Source of the DNA: an uncultured Microbacteriaceae bacterium
GTDB taxonomy: Bacteria; Actinomycetota; Actinomycetes; Actinomycetales; Microbacteriaceae
Direction: 5' to 3'
Length of the DNA stretch: 21,299 bases
NCBI GenBank assembly: GCA_937896185.1
Contig: CALBMG010000077.1
Coordinates: 1 to 21,299 of the forward strand
Below, piece after piece: positions 1-7,306 of the stretch. A program made the translations under genes and the position numbers. The notes under the pieces were generated by a model that was given only the letters and a program-made list of their open reading frames with translations, was not told the origin of the DNA and did not search any database. Position 1 is the stretch's first letter; each line of letters begins with the position of its first letter.

Positions 1-297
1 CTGACCGTTGGTCGTGATCCAGCGCAGGCCCGCCTTGAGGCTGTCGCCCGTGCAGGCGTTGATCAGTGAAGGATCCACGTTCTTTGCGGACACCCGCCGC
101 ATCACATAATCCAGCGTGAAGGTGGGCACGAGATCGAGCTTTTGCTTCACCTCGAAAGGTTGCGCACAAATTCCCTCTGCGCCCACATGCATCTCGTTGT
201 TGTAAACAGCGAGGTACAGCCAGCGTCCAGAAACCTCACCCCGCGCATACCAGCTCTGCTCCTGGCTGGTGAACGTGGTCGTGCTCTCCAGCTTGAT
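1..297 (-). CDS. Partial unrecognised protein, open to the left edge
   Basis: This minus-strand frame has no stop from about position 525 down to the window edge, and its last visible residues read ITTNGQ at position 1. By my count roughly three quarters of codons between 300 and 1 end in G or C, and the translation looks like a folded globular protein (for example SWYARGEVSGRWLYLAVYNN). The part of the frame above about 300 is only the antisense of the cardiolipin synthase, so the true start is not visible; an ATG at 348-346 is the nearest in-frame candidate. In the opposite strand the cardiolipin synthase frame is broken by stops at 2-4, 107-109 and 203-205. I do not recognise the family. 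It may come from a different locus or organism joined to this contig, as discussed in the findings. Confidence 0.5.
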   Translation of the reverse strand, partial: MKLESTTTFTSQEQSWYARGEVSGRWLYLAVYNNEMHVGAEGICAQPFEVKQKLDLVPTFTLDYVMRRVSAKNVDPSLINACTGDSLKAGLRWITTNGQ

Positions 298-835
298 GTT
301 TTGCGTGCCCAGCGGGCCGACATTCGACGGCGAAAACAATCTGCGCATGTTCAACGCGCTGCTGTACTCGGCCACCCGCCGCATCGCACTGTCGAGCCCC
401 TACTTCGTGCCCGACTCGTCACTGCGCTATGCGGTCACCACCGCCGCGCAGTCAGGAATCGAGGTGGACCTCTATGTCTCGGCCGCCTATGACCAACCGC
501 TCGTGTTCCACGCTCAATGCTCGTATTACGAGGAACTGCTCGCCGCGGGGGTCCGCATCTGGTTGTACCCGGAACCCGAACTGCTGCACTCAAAATTTGT
601 CATCGTCGACGACGACATTGCGGTCGTCGGATCGTCGAACCTCGACATGAGGTCATTCTCGCTCAACCTGGAAAGCAGCGTGATGTTCCACGGCCCTGCG
701 GTCGACGAACTGCGTCGCATCGAGGACGGTTACCGCGATGTGTGTCACCCGTTGACATCAGAAGAATGGGGTGCGCGTCACTGGACCCGCACCGTCAAGG
801 AAAGCCTGGCGCGACTCACCGCCACAGTGCAGTAG
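269..835 (+). CDS. cls: Cardiolipin synthase (phospholipase D family), C-terminal half only
   Basis: Cardiolipin synthase condenses phosphatidyl groups into cardiolipin at the membrane and normally has two HKD phosphodiesterase motifs. Only the second is present: His107, Lys109 and Asp114 in LLHSKFVIVDD, followed by GSSNLDMRSFSLNLE, which is characteristic of bacterial Cls. The conserved SGPTFDGENNLRMFNAL and SPYFVPD segments precede it. Family-like sequence begins abruptly near position 303 (VPSGP); the N-terminal membrane segments and first HKD motif, usually about 280-300 residues, are missing. The GTG at 269 is merely the first in-frame start after a stop at 203-205 and is probably not a real start. 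The gene is therefore either broken in the genome or cut by a false join in the assembly. The stop lies three bases before the convergent fprA stop. Confidence 0.8.
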   Translation: MNVVVLSSLMFCVPSGPTFDGENNLRMFNALLYSATRRIALSSPYFVPDSSLRYAVTTAAQSGIEVDLYVSAAYDQPLVFHAQCSYYEELLAAGVRIWLYPEPELLHSKFVIVDDDIAVVGSSNLDMRSFSLNLESSVMFHGPAVDELRRIEDGYRDVCHPLTSEEWGARHWTRTVKESLARLTATVQ

Positions 836-838
836 CGC

Positions 839-2188
839 CTAAGCTTCGCGAGAAATCGCCGTCATCTCGTCGCGGTCAACAACCTTGATGCGTTCGCGAC
901 CCACGGCTTCACCCAACGACTTTTCGTGTGCGTCCAGACGGTGCCACCCCTCGAGGTCGGTAAACGGGACACCGCGCGATTCCAGCAGTTCGACAACCGA
1001 GGACTCATCGGGGTGCGCAGGGCTCCACCACGATGCGGCGTCGTTGACGACATGTGACACGGTTTCCATGGCATCCGACTTGGTGTGACCGATGAGCCCG
1101 ATGGGGCCACGCTTAATCCAACCCGTCGCGTACACGCCGGGCATAATCGAACCGTCGACTCCCAAGACCTGACCCTCGTGGTTCGGAATTACGCCGCGCA
1201 GTTCGTCGAACGGAATGCCATCCAGCTCGGAACCGAAATATCCGACAGCCCGATAAAAGGCCTGCACATCGACTTCGCGAATTTCACCGGTGCCACGGAC
1301 CCCACCCTCACCGTCGGACTCGGTCCGTTCGTAACGGAACGACGACACGCGACCGTCTTTCCCGACGAGTTCGAGGGGCTGCGCAAAGAAGTGCAGGTGA
1401 ACCCTGCGGCTGGCCTCACCCGTGGTGCGTTCACGCCACTGCGAGAAAATCTTGTCGATCACAAAGACCTGCTTGTTGCCCGCGATGGCGGCGCGAGCCG
1501 CATCGTCGTAATGGAAGTCCTCGTCGTGCACAATCATGTCCACGTCGCGCATTTCGCCCAATTCGCGCAGTTCCAGCGGGCTGAATTTCACCTGCATGGG
1601 GCCGCGGCGGCCAAACACGTGCACGTCGGTGACCGGCGATGCGGCGAGCCCCGAATACACATTGTCGGGAATTTCGGTGGGCAGAAGGTCGTTGGCGTGC
1701 TTCGCCAACATGCGTGCCACATCGAGCGCCACGTTTCCGTTACCCATCACCGCGACCGACGATGCCTCGAGCGGCCATTCGCGTGACACGTCGGGGTGCC
1801 CGTCATACCAGGACACGAAATCTGCGGCGCCATAGCTGCCCTCAAGGTTGATGCCGGGGATATCCAGCGGCGCATCCTTGATCGCTCCCGTCGAAAAAAT
1901 AACGGCGTTGTAGTGCTGCTTCAGATCGTCCAGAGTGATGTCGGTACCGAAATTGACGTTACCGAAGACGCGGACCACACCCGAATCGAGGACCTCCCGC
2001 AGCGCATTGATGATGCCCTTGATGCGGGGGTGATCGGGGGCCACACCGTAACGGACCAGACCATAGGGCGCGGGAAGGCGGTCGAACAGGTCGATGGAGA
2101 CATCAAACGAGCGCTCCTGCTTTTGCAGAATGTCCGCAGCGTAAATTCCGGCGGGGCCGGCACCAACAATAGCGAGGCGAAGTTTCAT
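839..2188 (-). CDS. fprA: Ferredoxin/adrenodoxin-type NADP+ reductase (FprA-like)
   Basis: This is a 449-residue FAD flavoprotein of the adrenodoxin reductase/FprA group, which passes electrons between NADPH and ferredoxin in the cytoplasm. The FAD-binding GAGPAG is at residues 9-14, followed by the family-typical PAPYGLVRYGVAPDH stretch. The NADP-binding region carries GNGNVALD at 149-156 and FGRRGP further on. The C-terminal GWIKRGPIGLIGHTKSDA is a strongly conserved FAD-contacting segment. Length is normal for the family. The ATG at 2188 is preceded by AGGA that overlaps the stop codon of the upstream polyprenyl synthase, six bases away, so it is the last gene of the menG-polyprenyl synthase-fprA operon. 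A direct role in menaquinone synthesis is not established; association with the operon is positional. Confidence 0.9.
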   Translation of the reverse strand: MKLRLAIVGAGPAGIYAADILQKQERSFDVSIDLFDRLPAPYGLVRYGVAPDHPRIKGIINALREVLDSGVVRVFGNVNFGTDITLDDLKQHYNAVIFSTGAIKDAPLDIPGINLEGSYGAADFVSWYDGHPDVSREWPLEASSVAVMGNGNVALDVARMLAKHANDLLPTEIPDNVYSGLAASPVTDVHVFGRRGPMQVKFSPLELRELGEMRDVDMIVHDEDFHYDDAARAAIAGNKQVFVIDKIFSQWRERTTGEASRRVHLHFFAQPLELVGKDGRVSSFRYERTESDGEGGVRGTGEIREVDVQAFYRAVGYFGSELDGIPFDELRGVIPNHEGQVLGVDGSIMPGVYATGWIKRGPIGLIGHTKSDAMETVSHVVNDAASWWSPAHPDESSVVELLESRGVPFTDLEGWHRLDAHEKSLGEAVGRERIKVVDRDEMTAISREA

Positions 2189-2194
2189 CTGGTC

Positions 2195-3223
2195 CTACAG
2201 TTCGCGGTGAAGCACCCGATCCGCAAAGCGGCGAAGTGCACGGGTGGGAAGAGTATTGGGAAGCATATCCAGTGCTGCGACCGCTTCGGCACCCCAGCGT
2301 TCTGCCGCGGCGACGGTGTCAGCGGTGTGGCGGCTGGCCTTGATGCGATCAATCAGTGAATCGAAATCTGCGGCGTCGGGTGCCGCAAGCGCGGCATCGA
2401 GTTCGGCGACCAACGCGACGGACTCCGCATCGGTTGCGGCCCGAAGACCCAAAATCGGAAGGGTGTTTACACCGTTGCGCACATCGGTGCCCTTGGGCTT
2501 TCCCGTCTTATCCCCGTCGAGGTCGATGACGTCATCAATCAGCTGGAACGCCACACCGATCTTTTCACCGAACGTGACGAGGGGTGCAAGGTATTCGCGC
2601 GGCGCATTCGAGCTGAGGATACCCAGTTGGGCGCTCGCCGAAATCAGGGATCCGGTCTTGTCTGCCAACACCTGGATGTAGTGTTCCACAGGGTTGTCGT
2701 CGGGTCCAGGGCCTGTAGTTTCATGCAATTGGCCCATGCAGAGGCGCTCGAAAGTGCGCGCCTGAAGTCGCAAAATCTCGTCGCCCAATTCCGACGCAAG
2801 GACACTGGCGCGAGCGAACAACAGGTCACCCGTGAGGATGGCGATGCTGTTGCCCCAGACCGTGTGGGCTGCCGGTGCGCCGCGGCGCAGATCCGCGTCA
2901 TCCATGACGTCGTCGTGGTACAGGGTCGCCAGGTGAATCATTTCGACAACCTCGGCCGACAGCGCAATGCGTGGGTCGGATCGGTCGCCGTATTCCGCGG
3001 TCAACAGCGTCAGCAAAGGGCGGATACGTTTGCCCCCTGCACCGAGCAGATAACGGGCGGTCGTGTCCGCGAGGCGGTCGGCGTAATGGAGGTTCCTGTC
3101 GAGACCCGCCTCGATGGACGCCAATGACGAGTCCAGCCATCCGACCAGTTCGCGTTCCTCGGCGGATGCGGTCAACGCCGTCGACAGACCAAACGATTTG
3201 GCAATTCCGGCTGCTGTGCTCAC
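2195..3223 (-). CDS. Long-chain polyprenyl diphosphate synthase
   Basis: This 342-residue trans-isoprenyl diphosphate synthase extends an allylic diphosphate with isopentenyl diphosphate, most likely to make the menaquinone side chain that MenA uses. GGKRIRP is at residues 63-69, the first Asp-rich motif DDVMD at 104-108 and the second DDVID at 230-234. The residue five positions before the first motif is alanine, and a small residue there is known to allow long-chain products. The frame is open upstream to 3322, but the GTG at 3223 is chosen because it lies just after the menG stop (3228-3226), gives a family-typical length, and a GGAAG sequence precedes it. It sits between menG and fprA in one minus-strand operon. 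Exact chain length (hepta-, octa- or nonaprenyl) cannot be read from the sequence. Confidence 0.9.
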   Translation of the reverse strand: MSTAAGIAKSFGLSTALTASAEERELVGWLDSSLASIEAGLDRNLHYADRLADTTARYLLGAGGKRIRPLLTLLTAEYGDRSDPRIALSAEVVEMIHLATLYHDDVMDDADLRRGAPAAHTVWGNSIAILTGDLLFARASVLASELGDEILRLQARTFERLCMGQLHETTGPGPDDNPVEHYIQVLADKTGSLISASAQLGILSSNAPREYLAPLVTFGEKIGVAFQLIDDVIDLDGDKTGKPKGTDVRNGVNTLPILGLRAATDAESVALVAELDAALAAPDAADFDSLIDRIKASRHTADTVAAAERWGAEAVAALDMLPNTLPTRALRRFADRVLHREL

Positions 3224-3225
3224 GG

Positions 3226-3927
3226 TTACTCTGCTTCCGGTTTGGTGCCGCGGTGCAGCGCCACGACGCCCGCAGTCAAGTTTCGGTACCCCACCGACTC
3301 GAAGCCGGCATCCTGGATCCACGAGGCGAGCACGGCCTGACGGGGCCAGTTCCGAATCGACTCAAAAAGGTAGGTGTACGCGGCGGGGTTGGTGCTGGAA
3401 ATTTTGGCCAAAATCGGCATGACCTTCTGAAGGTAAGCCTCGTACCCTGCGCGGATGATTCCCACCGGCGGAGTCGTGAACTCGCACACCACCAGACGGC
3501 CACCGGGACGCAGGACACGGAACATTTCCGACAGAGCCACACGGGGCTGGTTGACGTTGCGCAAACCGAACGAAATCGTCACAGCATCAAAGCTGTTGTC
3601 CTCGAACGGAAGCTTTTCTGCATCGCCTTCGATAAAAGACAGTTCGGGGTGACGAACTCGACCCTCGGCGACCATGCCGGCAGAAAAATCGAGTGCGGTG
3701 ACGGAAGCACCGCGTCGGGCGATGGCGGCAGACGAAGTTCCCGTGCCCGCCGCAATATCCAGCACGCGATCGCCGGGGCCTGCACCCAACGCGTTAACCA
3801 TGGCGATACGCCACAGAGCGCTGGTGCCCATCGAGAGAACCGCATTGGTGCGGTCATAGCCAGGAGCCACAACATCGAACATTGCCGCAACCTGTGCGGG
3901 ATCTTTTTCCATATCAGCGCTCGTCAC
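3226..3927 (-). CDS. menG: Demethylmenaquinone methyltransferase
   Basis: MenG (UbiE family) makes the last step of menaquinone synthesis, the S-adenosylmethionine-dependent methylation of demethylmenaquinone. The SAM-binding motif VLDIAAGTGTSS is at residues 55-66, and the family-specific GDAEKLPF (101-108) and ISFGLRNV (118-125) follow. N-terminal AAMFDVVAPGYDRTN is also typical. The frame is open to 4155, but that region overlaps menF on the other strand. The GTG at 3927 gives a normal 233 residues and is preceded by TAGACT seven bases upstream, so the mRNA is probably leaderless. An ATG at 3912 is the alternative start. The gene heads an operon with the polyprenyl synthase and fprA and diverges from menF. 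Confidence 0.95.
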   Translation of the reverse strand: MTSADMEKDPAQVAAMFDVVAPGYDRTNAVLSMGTSALWRIAMVNALGAGPGDRVLDIAAGTGTSSAAIARRGASVTALDFSAGMVAEGRVRHPELSFIEGDAEKLPFEDNSFDAVTISFGLRNVNQPRVALSEMFRVLRPGGRLVVCEFTTPPVGIIRAGYEAYLQKVMPILAKISSTNPAAYTYLFESIRNWPRQAVLASWIQDAGFESVGYRNLTAGVVALHRGTKPEAE

Positions 3928-3934
3928 AATTAGT

Positions 3935-3940
3935 AGTCTA
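3935..3940 (-). promoter_or_regulatory. Predicted -10 element (TAGACT) of menG
   Basis: TAGACT on the minus strand is followed by seven bases and then the GTG of menG, so transcription should start at or next to the start codon. No recognisable -35 element lies 16-18 bases upstream. Confidence 0.6.
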
Positions 3941-3946
3941 TGCCCG

Positions 3947-3961
3947 TCAGGCGTAGCCTGA
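3947..3961. promoter_or_regulatory. Perfect 15-bp palindrome between menG and menF, possible operator
   Basis: The sequence TCAGGC-GTA-GCCTGA is a perfect inverted repeat with 6-bp arms. It covers the predicted menF -10 element and lies directly upstream of the menG -10, in a 38-bp divergent intergenic region. A dimeric repressor bound here would block menF and could affect menG. No regulator is identified. Confidence 0.4.
3954..3959 (+). promoter_or_regulatory. Predicted -10 element (TAGCCT) of menF
   Basis: TAGCCT is followed by six bases and then the GTG of menF, the spacing of a leaderless transcript. It lies inside the 3947-3961 palindrome, and its -35 region coincides with the -10 of the divergent menG promoter. 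Confidence 0.55.
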
Positions 3962-3965
3962 TACG

Positions 3966-5159
3966 GTGACCGTTTCTCGCCGAACCCCCGTAACCATCGA
4001 CACTCTGCCCAGTGCACGTTTGGGTTCGCTGCTCGAGAATGCCACCCCTGCGGCGCCCCTGTATTACCGTCACGGGGACACCGAAATTGTGGGATTGGGC
4101 GTGCATTCACGGTTCGTTGCCGAGGGACCGGATCGTTGTGCCCAGTTGAACGCACAGTGGAATTCGCTCGTTTCGAGCGTCGATCGCCGCTACCGCTCGC
4201 AGTTGATGGCGTTTGGCACCGCGGAATTTAACCCCGTCGGCGAGGCTCGTCTGATCGTTCCACGCACCACCATTGTGCGTCGTGGGCGCGAGGTGACAAT
4301 CATCAGTCTGGGTGCTGGCGCCCCCGAGCCTCAGCGCAGAGCGCTGGGTGCAGCACCGGTGGTCGAATGGGAGCCCCGCCAGTCCGTGTTCCGTGAACGG
4401 GTCGATATCGCCGTCAACCGGTTGGACGAAGAATTCGGCAAGGTCGTTGTCGCCCGGGCCATCATGGGCTCGGTGACCGCACTGGGCGACGAGCGCACGC
4501 CGTTGGCCGCACTGACGGCAGAATATCCCGACACCCATATTTTTGCGGTCGAAGGATTGTGGGGCGCGTCCCCCGAAACATTGGTACGCGTGCGGGAACG
4601 CCGGGTCAGCGCACGGGTGTTGGCGGGAAGTGCCGCACGAGGCACCGACCCGACACGTGACGCCGAGGCCGCACGAGCCCTGGCGGCGAGCCCCAAGGAT
4701 TTAGAAGAACACGCGTTTGCCGTTCGTTCTGTTGTCTCAGTTTTTGCCCGCCACTGTCGATCGGTAGTCGGTGCGTTGCACCCGTTCACACTTAAGTTGT
4801 CGAACCTGTGGCACCTGGCCAGCGATATCGAAGGAATCCTGAGCGCCAACACATCGATCTTGTCCATCATCGATTCCCTGCACCCCACGGCGGCGGTTGC
4901 CGGAGTACCTCTGGATCGCGCCTTGGCGACAATCAACGAGGTCGAGGTGTTCCCCCGCGAACGATATGCGGGACCCATCGGCTGGGTCGACGGTGCGGGG
5001 AACGGCGAATTCGCTATCGCCCTGCGCTGTGCCCAGTGGAACGATGGCGGAATCATCGCTCACGCCGGAGCCGGAATTGTGGCAGGGTCCAACCCCGAAA
5101 GCGAATTTGCGGAAACCGAACTGAAGTTCCGCCCCATCCGGTCAAGCCTCGGCGACTAA
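3966..5159 (+). CDS. menF: Isochorismate synthase
   Basis: MenF converts chorismate to isochorismate, the committed step of the menaquinone branch. The 397-residue protein has the chorismate-binding fold signatures: KVVVAR with the probable catalytic Lys159, GLWGASPETLV (198-208), LAGSAARG (219-226), KDLEEHAFAV (244-253), LHPTAAVAG (305-313), YAGPIGW (334-340) and the C-terminal GAGIVAGSNPESEF with metal-binding acidic residues. Isochorismate synthase is favoured over anthranilate or aminodeoxychorismate synthase by the men neighbours and by the LHPT motif. The GTG start at 3966 has no room for a Shine-Dalgarno sequence but has TAGCCT six bases before it. It is transcribed alone, and its stop overlaps the convergent menD stop by four bases. 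Confidence 0.93.
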   Translation: MTVSRRTPVTIDTLPSARLGSLLENATPAAPLYYRHGDTEIVGLGVHSRFVAEGPDRCAQLNAQWNSLVSSVDRRYRSQLMAFGTAEFNPVGEARLIVPRTTIVRRGREVTIISLGAGAPEPQRRALGAAPVVEWEPRQSVFRERVDIAVNRLDEEFGKVVVARAIMGSVTALGDERTPLAALTAEYPDTHIFAVEGLWGASPETLVRVRERRVSARVLAGSAARGTDPTRDAEAARALAASPKDLEEHAFAVRSVVSVFARHCRSVVGALHPFTLKLSNLWHLASDIEGILSANTSILSIIDSLHPTAAVAGVPLDRALATINEVEVFPRERYAGPIGWVDGAGNGEFAIALRCAQWNDGGIIAHAGAGIVAGSNPESEFAETELKFRPIRSSLGD

Positions 5160-6841
5160 ATCCCGTTGGCTGGGGCGTGGGGCAAGTCCACCTCGATGAG
5201 CACCGGTCCGGTGGTAATCGACAGCGCCTCGGTGAGCGTACCGCGCGTGGTCACTCGGCGGTATTCCCAGCCATAGGCCGCTGCCAGGTGCTCAAAATGT
5301 ATTGTCTGTGGGGTAATCATGACCCGCTCGAAAACGTCGGCGCCCGCGGTTTCGGCGACCTCGAGGTCCTCAAAAATTCGTCCGCCATGATTGTTTCCCA
5401 CGATGACTTGAATTCGGCCATCACCGGCGACCAACGAACCGGCGTCGTACACTGCGGCAAGGTCACCGAGCACCACTCGAGTCACACCGTGTGCGTCGAT
5501 ATCGGTGACGCGCTGAGACGCCCTCGCCACACCGATCGCGGTGGCGATTGTTCCGTCGATCCCGTTGAGGCCACGGTTTGAGAACACTTTCAACGGTTTG
5601 CCGGGGACCGACGCGTCGGCGACGCGCACCAGAGAGGACGCACCAAACACCAGACGATCGTGGGGCCAGGTGGCGTCCCACACGGAACGGACGAGCATTT
5701 CGGCGGACACGGTCTCGCGCTGCACGCCCATCTCGGTGCGCGCAAACTGGGAGCGGATTCGGTGGTCATCCGACTGCGACGCCTCGATGTCGACCGCAAC
5801 ATCGGGAAAAGCCTGGTCCAGCGCGACACGAGACCGTCGCGCCCACGGCAACGCCCACTGGCGCGCCAGTTCCTCGGTGTCACCGGACGGCACGATGTGG
5901 TCGACGACGAGCACACCGGGCCTGGGTCGATACGGGAAAGCTTCGGTGCCACGCACCACAATGACGTCGACATCGTCGGACTGGCACAGCACGTCAACCG
6001 CGCGCGACAGAGTGGGACGGCCCACGACAATCACCGAGGTGATCTGGTCGCGGAAATCAGGGTTCGACAACGCCTCGCGGTAGTTGACCACAAGGTGCGG
6101 GCCATAGTGTGCACCACTGTTGACTTCCGCGATCAACGGTGCGCCCAATTCTCGGGCCCACCGTTCCGCACGGGGTCCGGCGCCTGCGCCGGCGATTACG
6201 ACGGTGCCCGCCATGGCGAGAACGTTGAGTTCACTGACCTCGGCGGTGATAGTGGGCAACGAGCCTGGGCGTACCGAACGAATTAACTCATCCGGGATGG
6301 GGCTCGACAATGGTTCACGGAACTGGGGGTTGATGTGCACGGGAATGTGCTGGGTCAACGCCGTCAGCAACGCTTCGTCCGCAACGCCAGTACCCAGATC
6401 GGGGATGCTCGAATCGGTGGCATCGAAATCCCAGACCCCACCGACCGCACCGGCAAACATTCCCGGTTGAACGGTGGTCTGGTTGCCACCCGTCGTGCGA
6501 ACCTCGAGTGGGCGATCCGCGGTCACCACAAACATGGGGACACCAGCATGGTGGGCTTCCACAACGGCAGGGTGCAGGTTTGCCACCGACGAACCCGAGG
6601 TACACGCCACCACTGCGGGGCGACCGGTTTCGAGTGACAAACCGAGTGCCACAAAACCGGCAGTACGTTCGTCGACGACGACGTGAAGGTTCACCAATCC
6701 CGCGGCCTCGAACTGCGCTGCAGCCAACGCCAACGACTGCGAACGCGACCCGGGACTCATGACGACATCGGTGATGCCGCGAGATATCAGTCGCGCCAGA
6801 AATTCAAAAGACCAACGGGTCGACGGGGCCATCTCGGTCAT
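5156..6841 (-). CDS. menD: SEPHCHC synthase (2-succinyl-5-enolpyruvyl-6-hydroxy-3-cyclohexene-1-carboxylate synthase)
   Basis: MenD is a thiamine diphosphate enzyme that joins 2-oxoglutarate to isochorismate. The 561-residue length is typical. SPGSRSQSL (29-37) is diagnostic of MenD, and VDERTAGFVALG carries Glu58, the conserved cofactor-activating glutamate. CTSGSSVANLHPAV (80-93) follows. In the C-terminal half, VLGDLAAVYDAGSLV and GNNHGGRIFEDLE form the metal and diphosphate binding region. The ATG at 6841 overlaps the stop of the upstream PLDc_N gene as ATGA, implying translational coupling; a second ATG three codons inside is possible. The 3' end overlaps menF by four bases in the convergent orientation. 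Confidence 0.95.
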   Translation of the reverse strand: MTEMAPSTRWSFEFLARLISRGITDVVMSPGSRSQSLALAAAQFEAAGLVNLHVVVDERTAGFVALGLSLETGRPAVVACTSGSSVANLHPAVVEAHHAGVPMFVVTADRPLEVRTTGGNQTTVQPGMFAGAVGGVWDFDATDSSIPDLGTGVADEALLTALTQHIPVHINPQFREPLSSPIPDELIRSVRPGSLPTITAEVSELNVLAMAGTVVIAGAGAGPRAERWARELGAPLIAEVNSGAHYGPHLVVNYREALSNPDFRDQITSVIVVGRPTLSRAVDVLCQSDDVDVIVVRGTEAFPYRPRPGVLVVDHIVPSGDTEELARQWALPWARRSRVALDQAFPDVAVDIEASQSDDHRIRSQFARTEMGVQRETVSAEMLVRSVWDATWPHDRLVFGASSLVRVADASVPGKPLKVFSNRGLNGIDGTIATAIGVARASQRVTDIDAHGVTRVVLGDLAAVYDAGSLVAGDGRIQVIVGNNHGGRIFEDLEVAETAGADVFERVMITPQTIHFEHLAAAYGWEYRRVTTRGTLTEALSITTGPVLIEVDLPHAPANGI

Positions 6842-7263
6842 CGCGGCGTGGGGCCCGTATCGCCCGCACCCGGGGTGTCGCCCCCATCGTTCGATTCGGA
6901 CTGCTGATCCGAATCGGATGCGTCCGGCGAATCGATCGGGGGTGAATCGATTTCCGTGTCCAGTTCGCGCAATTCCTCTTCCAGCCGACGAATGCGTTCA
7001 TCAACTGTTTCCTTGCCCAGATTGCGCATGAATTCGTCATCGTCGTCGGGACCCAGTGGCGCCGGCGTGGCAGGACGGCCACGGCCCTTGCCCAGGATGA
7101 ACCACAAGATTGCACCCAGACCGGGCAGCACGACAATCAGCATGATCCAGATGGGACGGTTCAGCACGCGCAGCTGGGATTCCTTCGACATCGCAATGTC
7201 GACGAGCGCAAAAATCATGACGGCAATAACCGCCACAACGCCAATAACGATAAATCTGGTCAC
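6838..7263 (-). CDS. Small PLDc_N-domain membrane protein
   Basis: This 141-residue protein has two predicted membrane helices (about 4-25 and 38-58) with LNRPIWIMLIVVLPGLGAILWF between and within them, which matches the PLDc_N family (the N-terminal membrane domain seen in phospholipase D-type proteins). There is no phospholipase catalytic domain. After the membrane region come an acidic stretch (DDDDEF), a charged segment likely to form a coiled coil (about 82-105, RIRRLEEELRELDTEI), and a low-complexity Asp/Ser/Pro tail. The start is GTG at 7263 with TAGACT six bases upstream. It leads menD in a two-gene operon with an ATGA overlap. The molecular function is unknown; association with menaquinone synthesis is by position only. 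Confidence 0.85.
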   Translation of the reverse strand: MTRFIVIGVVAVIAVMIFALVDIAMSKESQLRVLNRPIWIMLIVVLPGLGAILWFILGKGRGRPATPAPLGPDDDDEFMRNLGKETVDERIRRLEEELRELDTEIDSPPIDSPDASDSDQQSESNDGGDTPGAGDTGPTPR

Positions 7264-7269
7264 CTTTCG

Positions 7270-7275
7270 AGTCTA
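7270..7275 (-). promoter_or_regulatory. Predicted -10 element (TAGACT) of the PLDc_N gene and menD
   Basis: TAGACT on the minus strand is followed by CGAAAG and then the GTG start codon, giving a leaderless arrangement with a six-base spacer. Confidence 0.6.
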
Positions 7276-7294
7276 CCCAGACGTCACCACGCTT

Positions 7295-7300
7295 TACGAT
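7295..7300 (+). promoter_or_regulatory. Predicted -10 element (TACGAT) of the DUF4229 gene
   Basis: TACGAT is followed by six bases (GAGAGA) and the ATG at 7307. A purine-rich GAGAGA spacer could also act as a weak ribosome binding site, so leaderless initiation is less certain here than at the other sites. Confidence 0.5.
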
Positions 7301-7306
7301 GAGAGA

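Noticed and set aside
1..78. Resemblance of the left-edge fragment (C-T-G-D-S-L-K-A-G-L-R-W-I) to the papain family C..GG...A..YI pattern
   Set aside because: Too few residues match and no catalytic segment is visible.
1085..1786. Long plus-strand open frame (233 codons) opposite fprA
   Set aside because: It is antisense to a well-conserved flavoprotein and has no family resemblance; long shadow frames are expected in GC-rich coding DNA.
3224..3322. Upstream extension of the polyprenyl synthase
   Set aside because: It overlaps the coding end of menG, and its composition (Arg/Gly-rich) differs from the family N terminus.
2971..3933. Plus-strand open frame of 320 codons across the polyprenyl synthase and menG
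   Set aside because: It crosses two confidently identified genes on the other strand and its translation is low-complexity Arg/Gly/Ser sequence.
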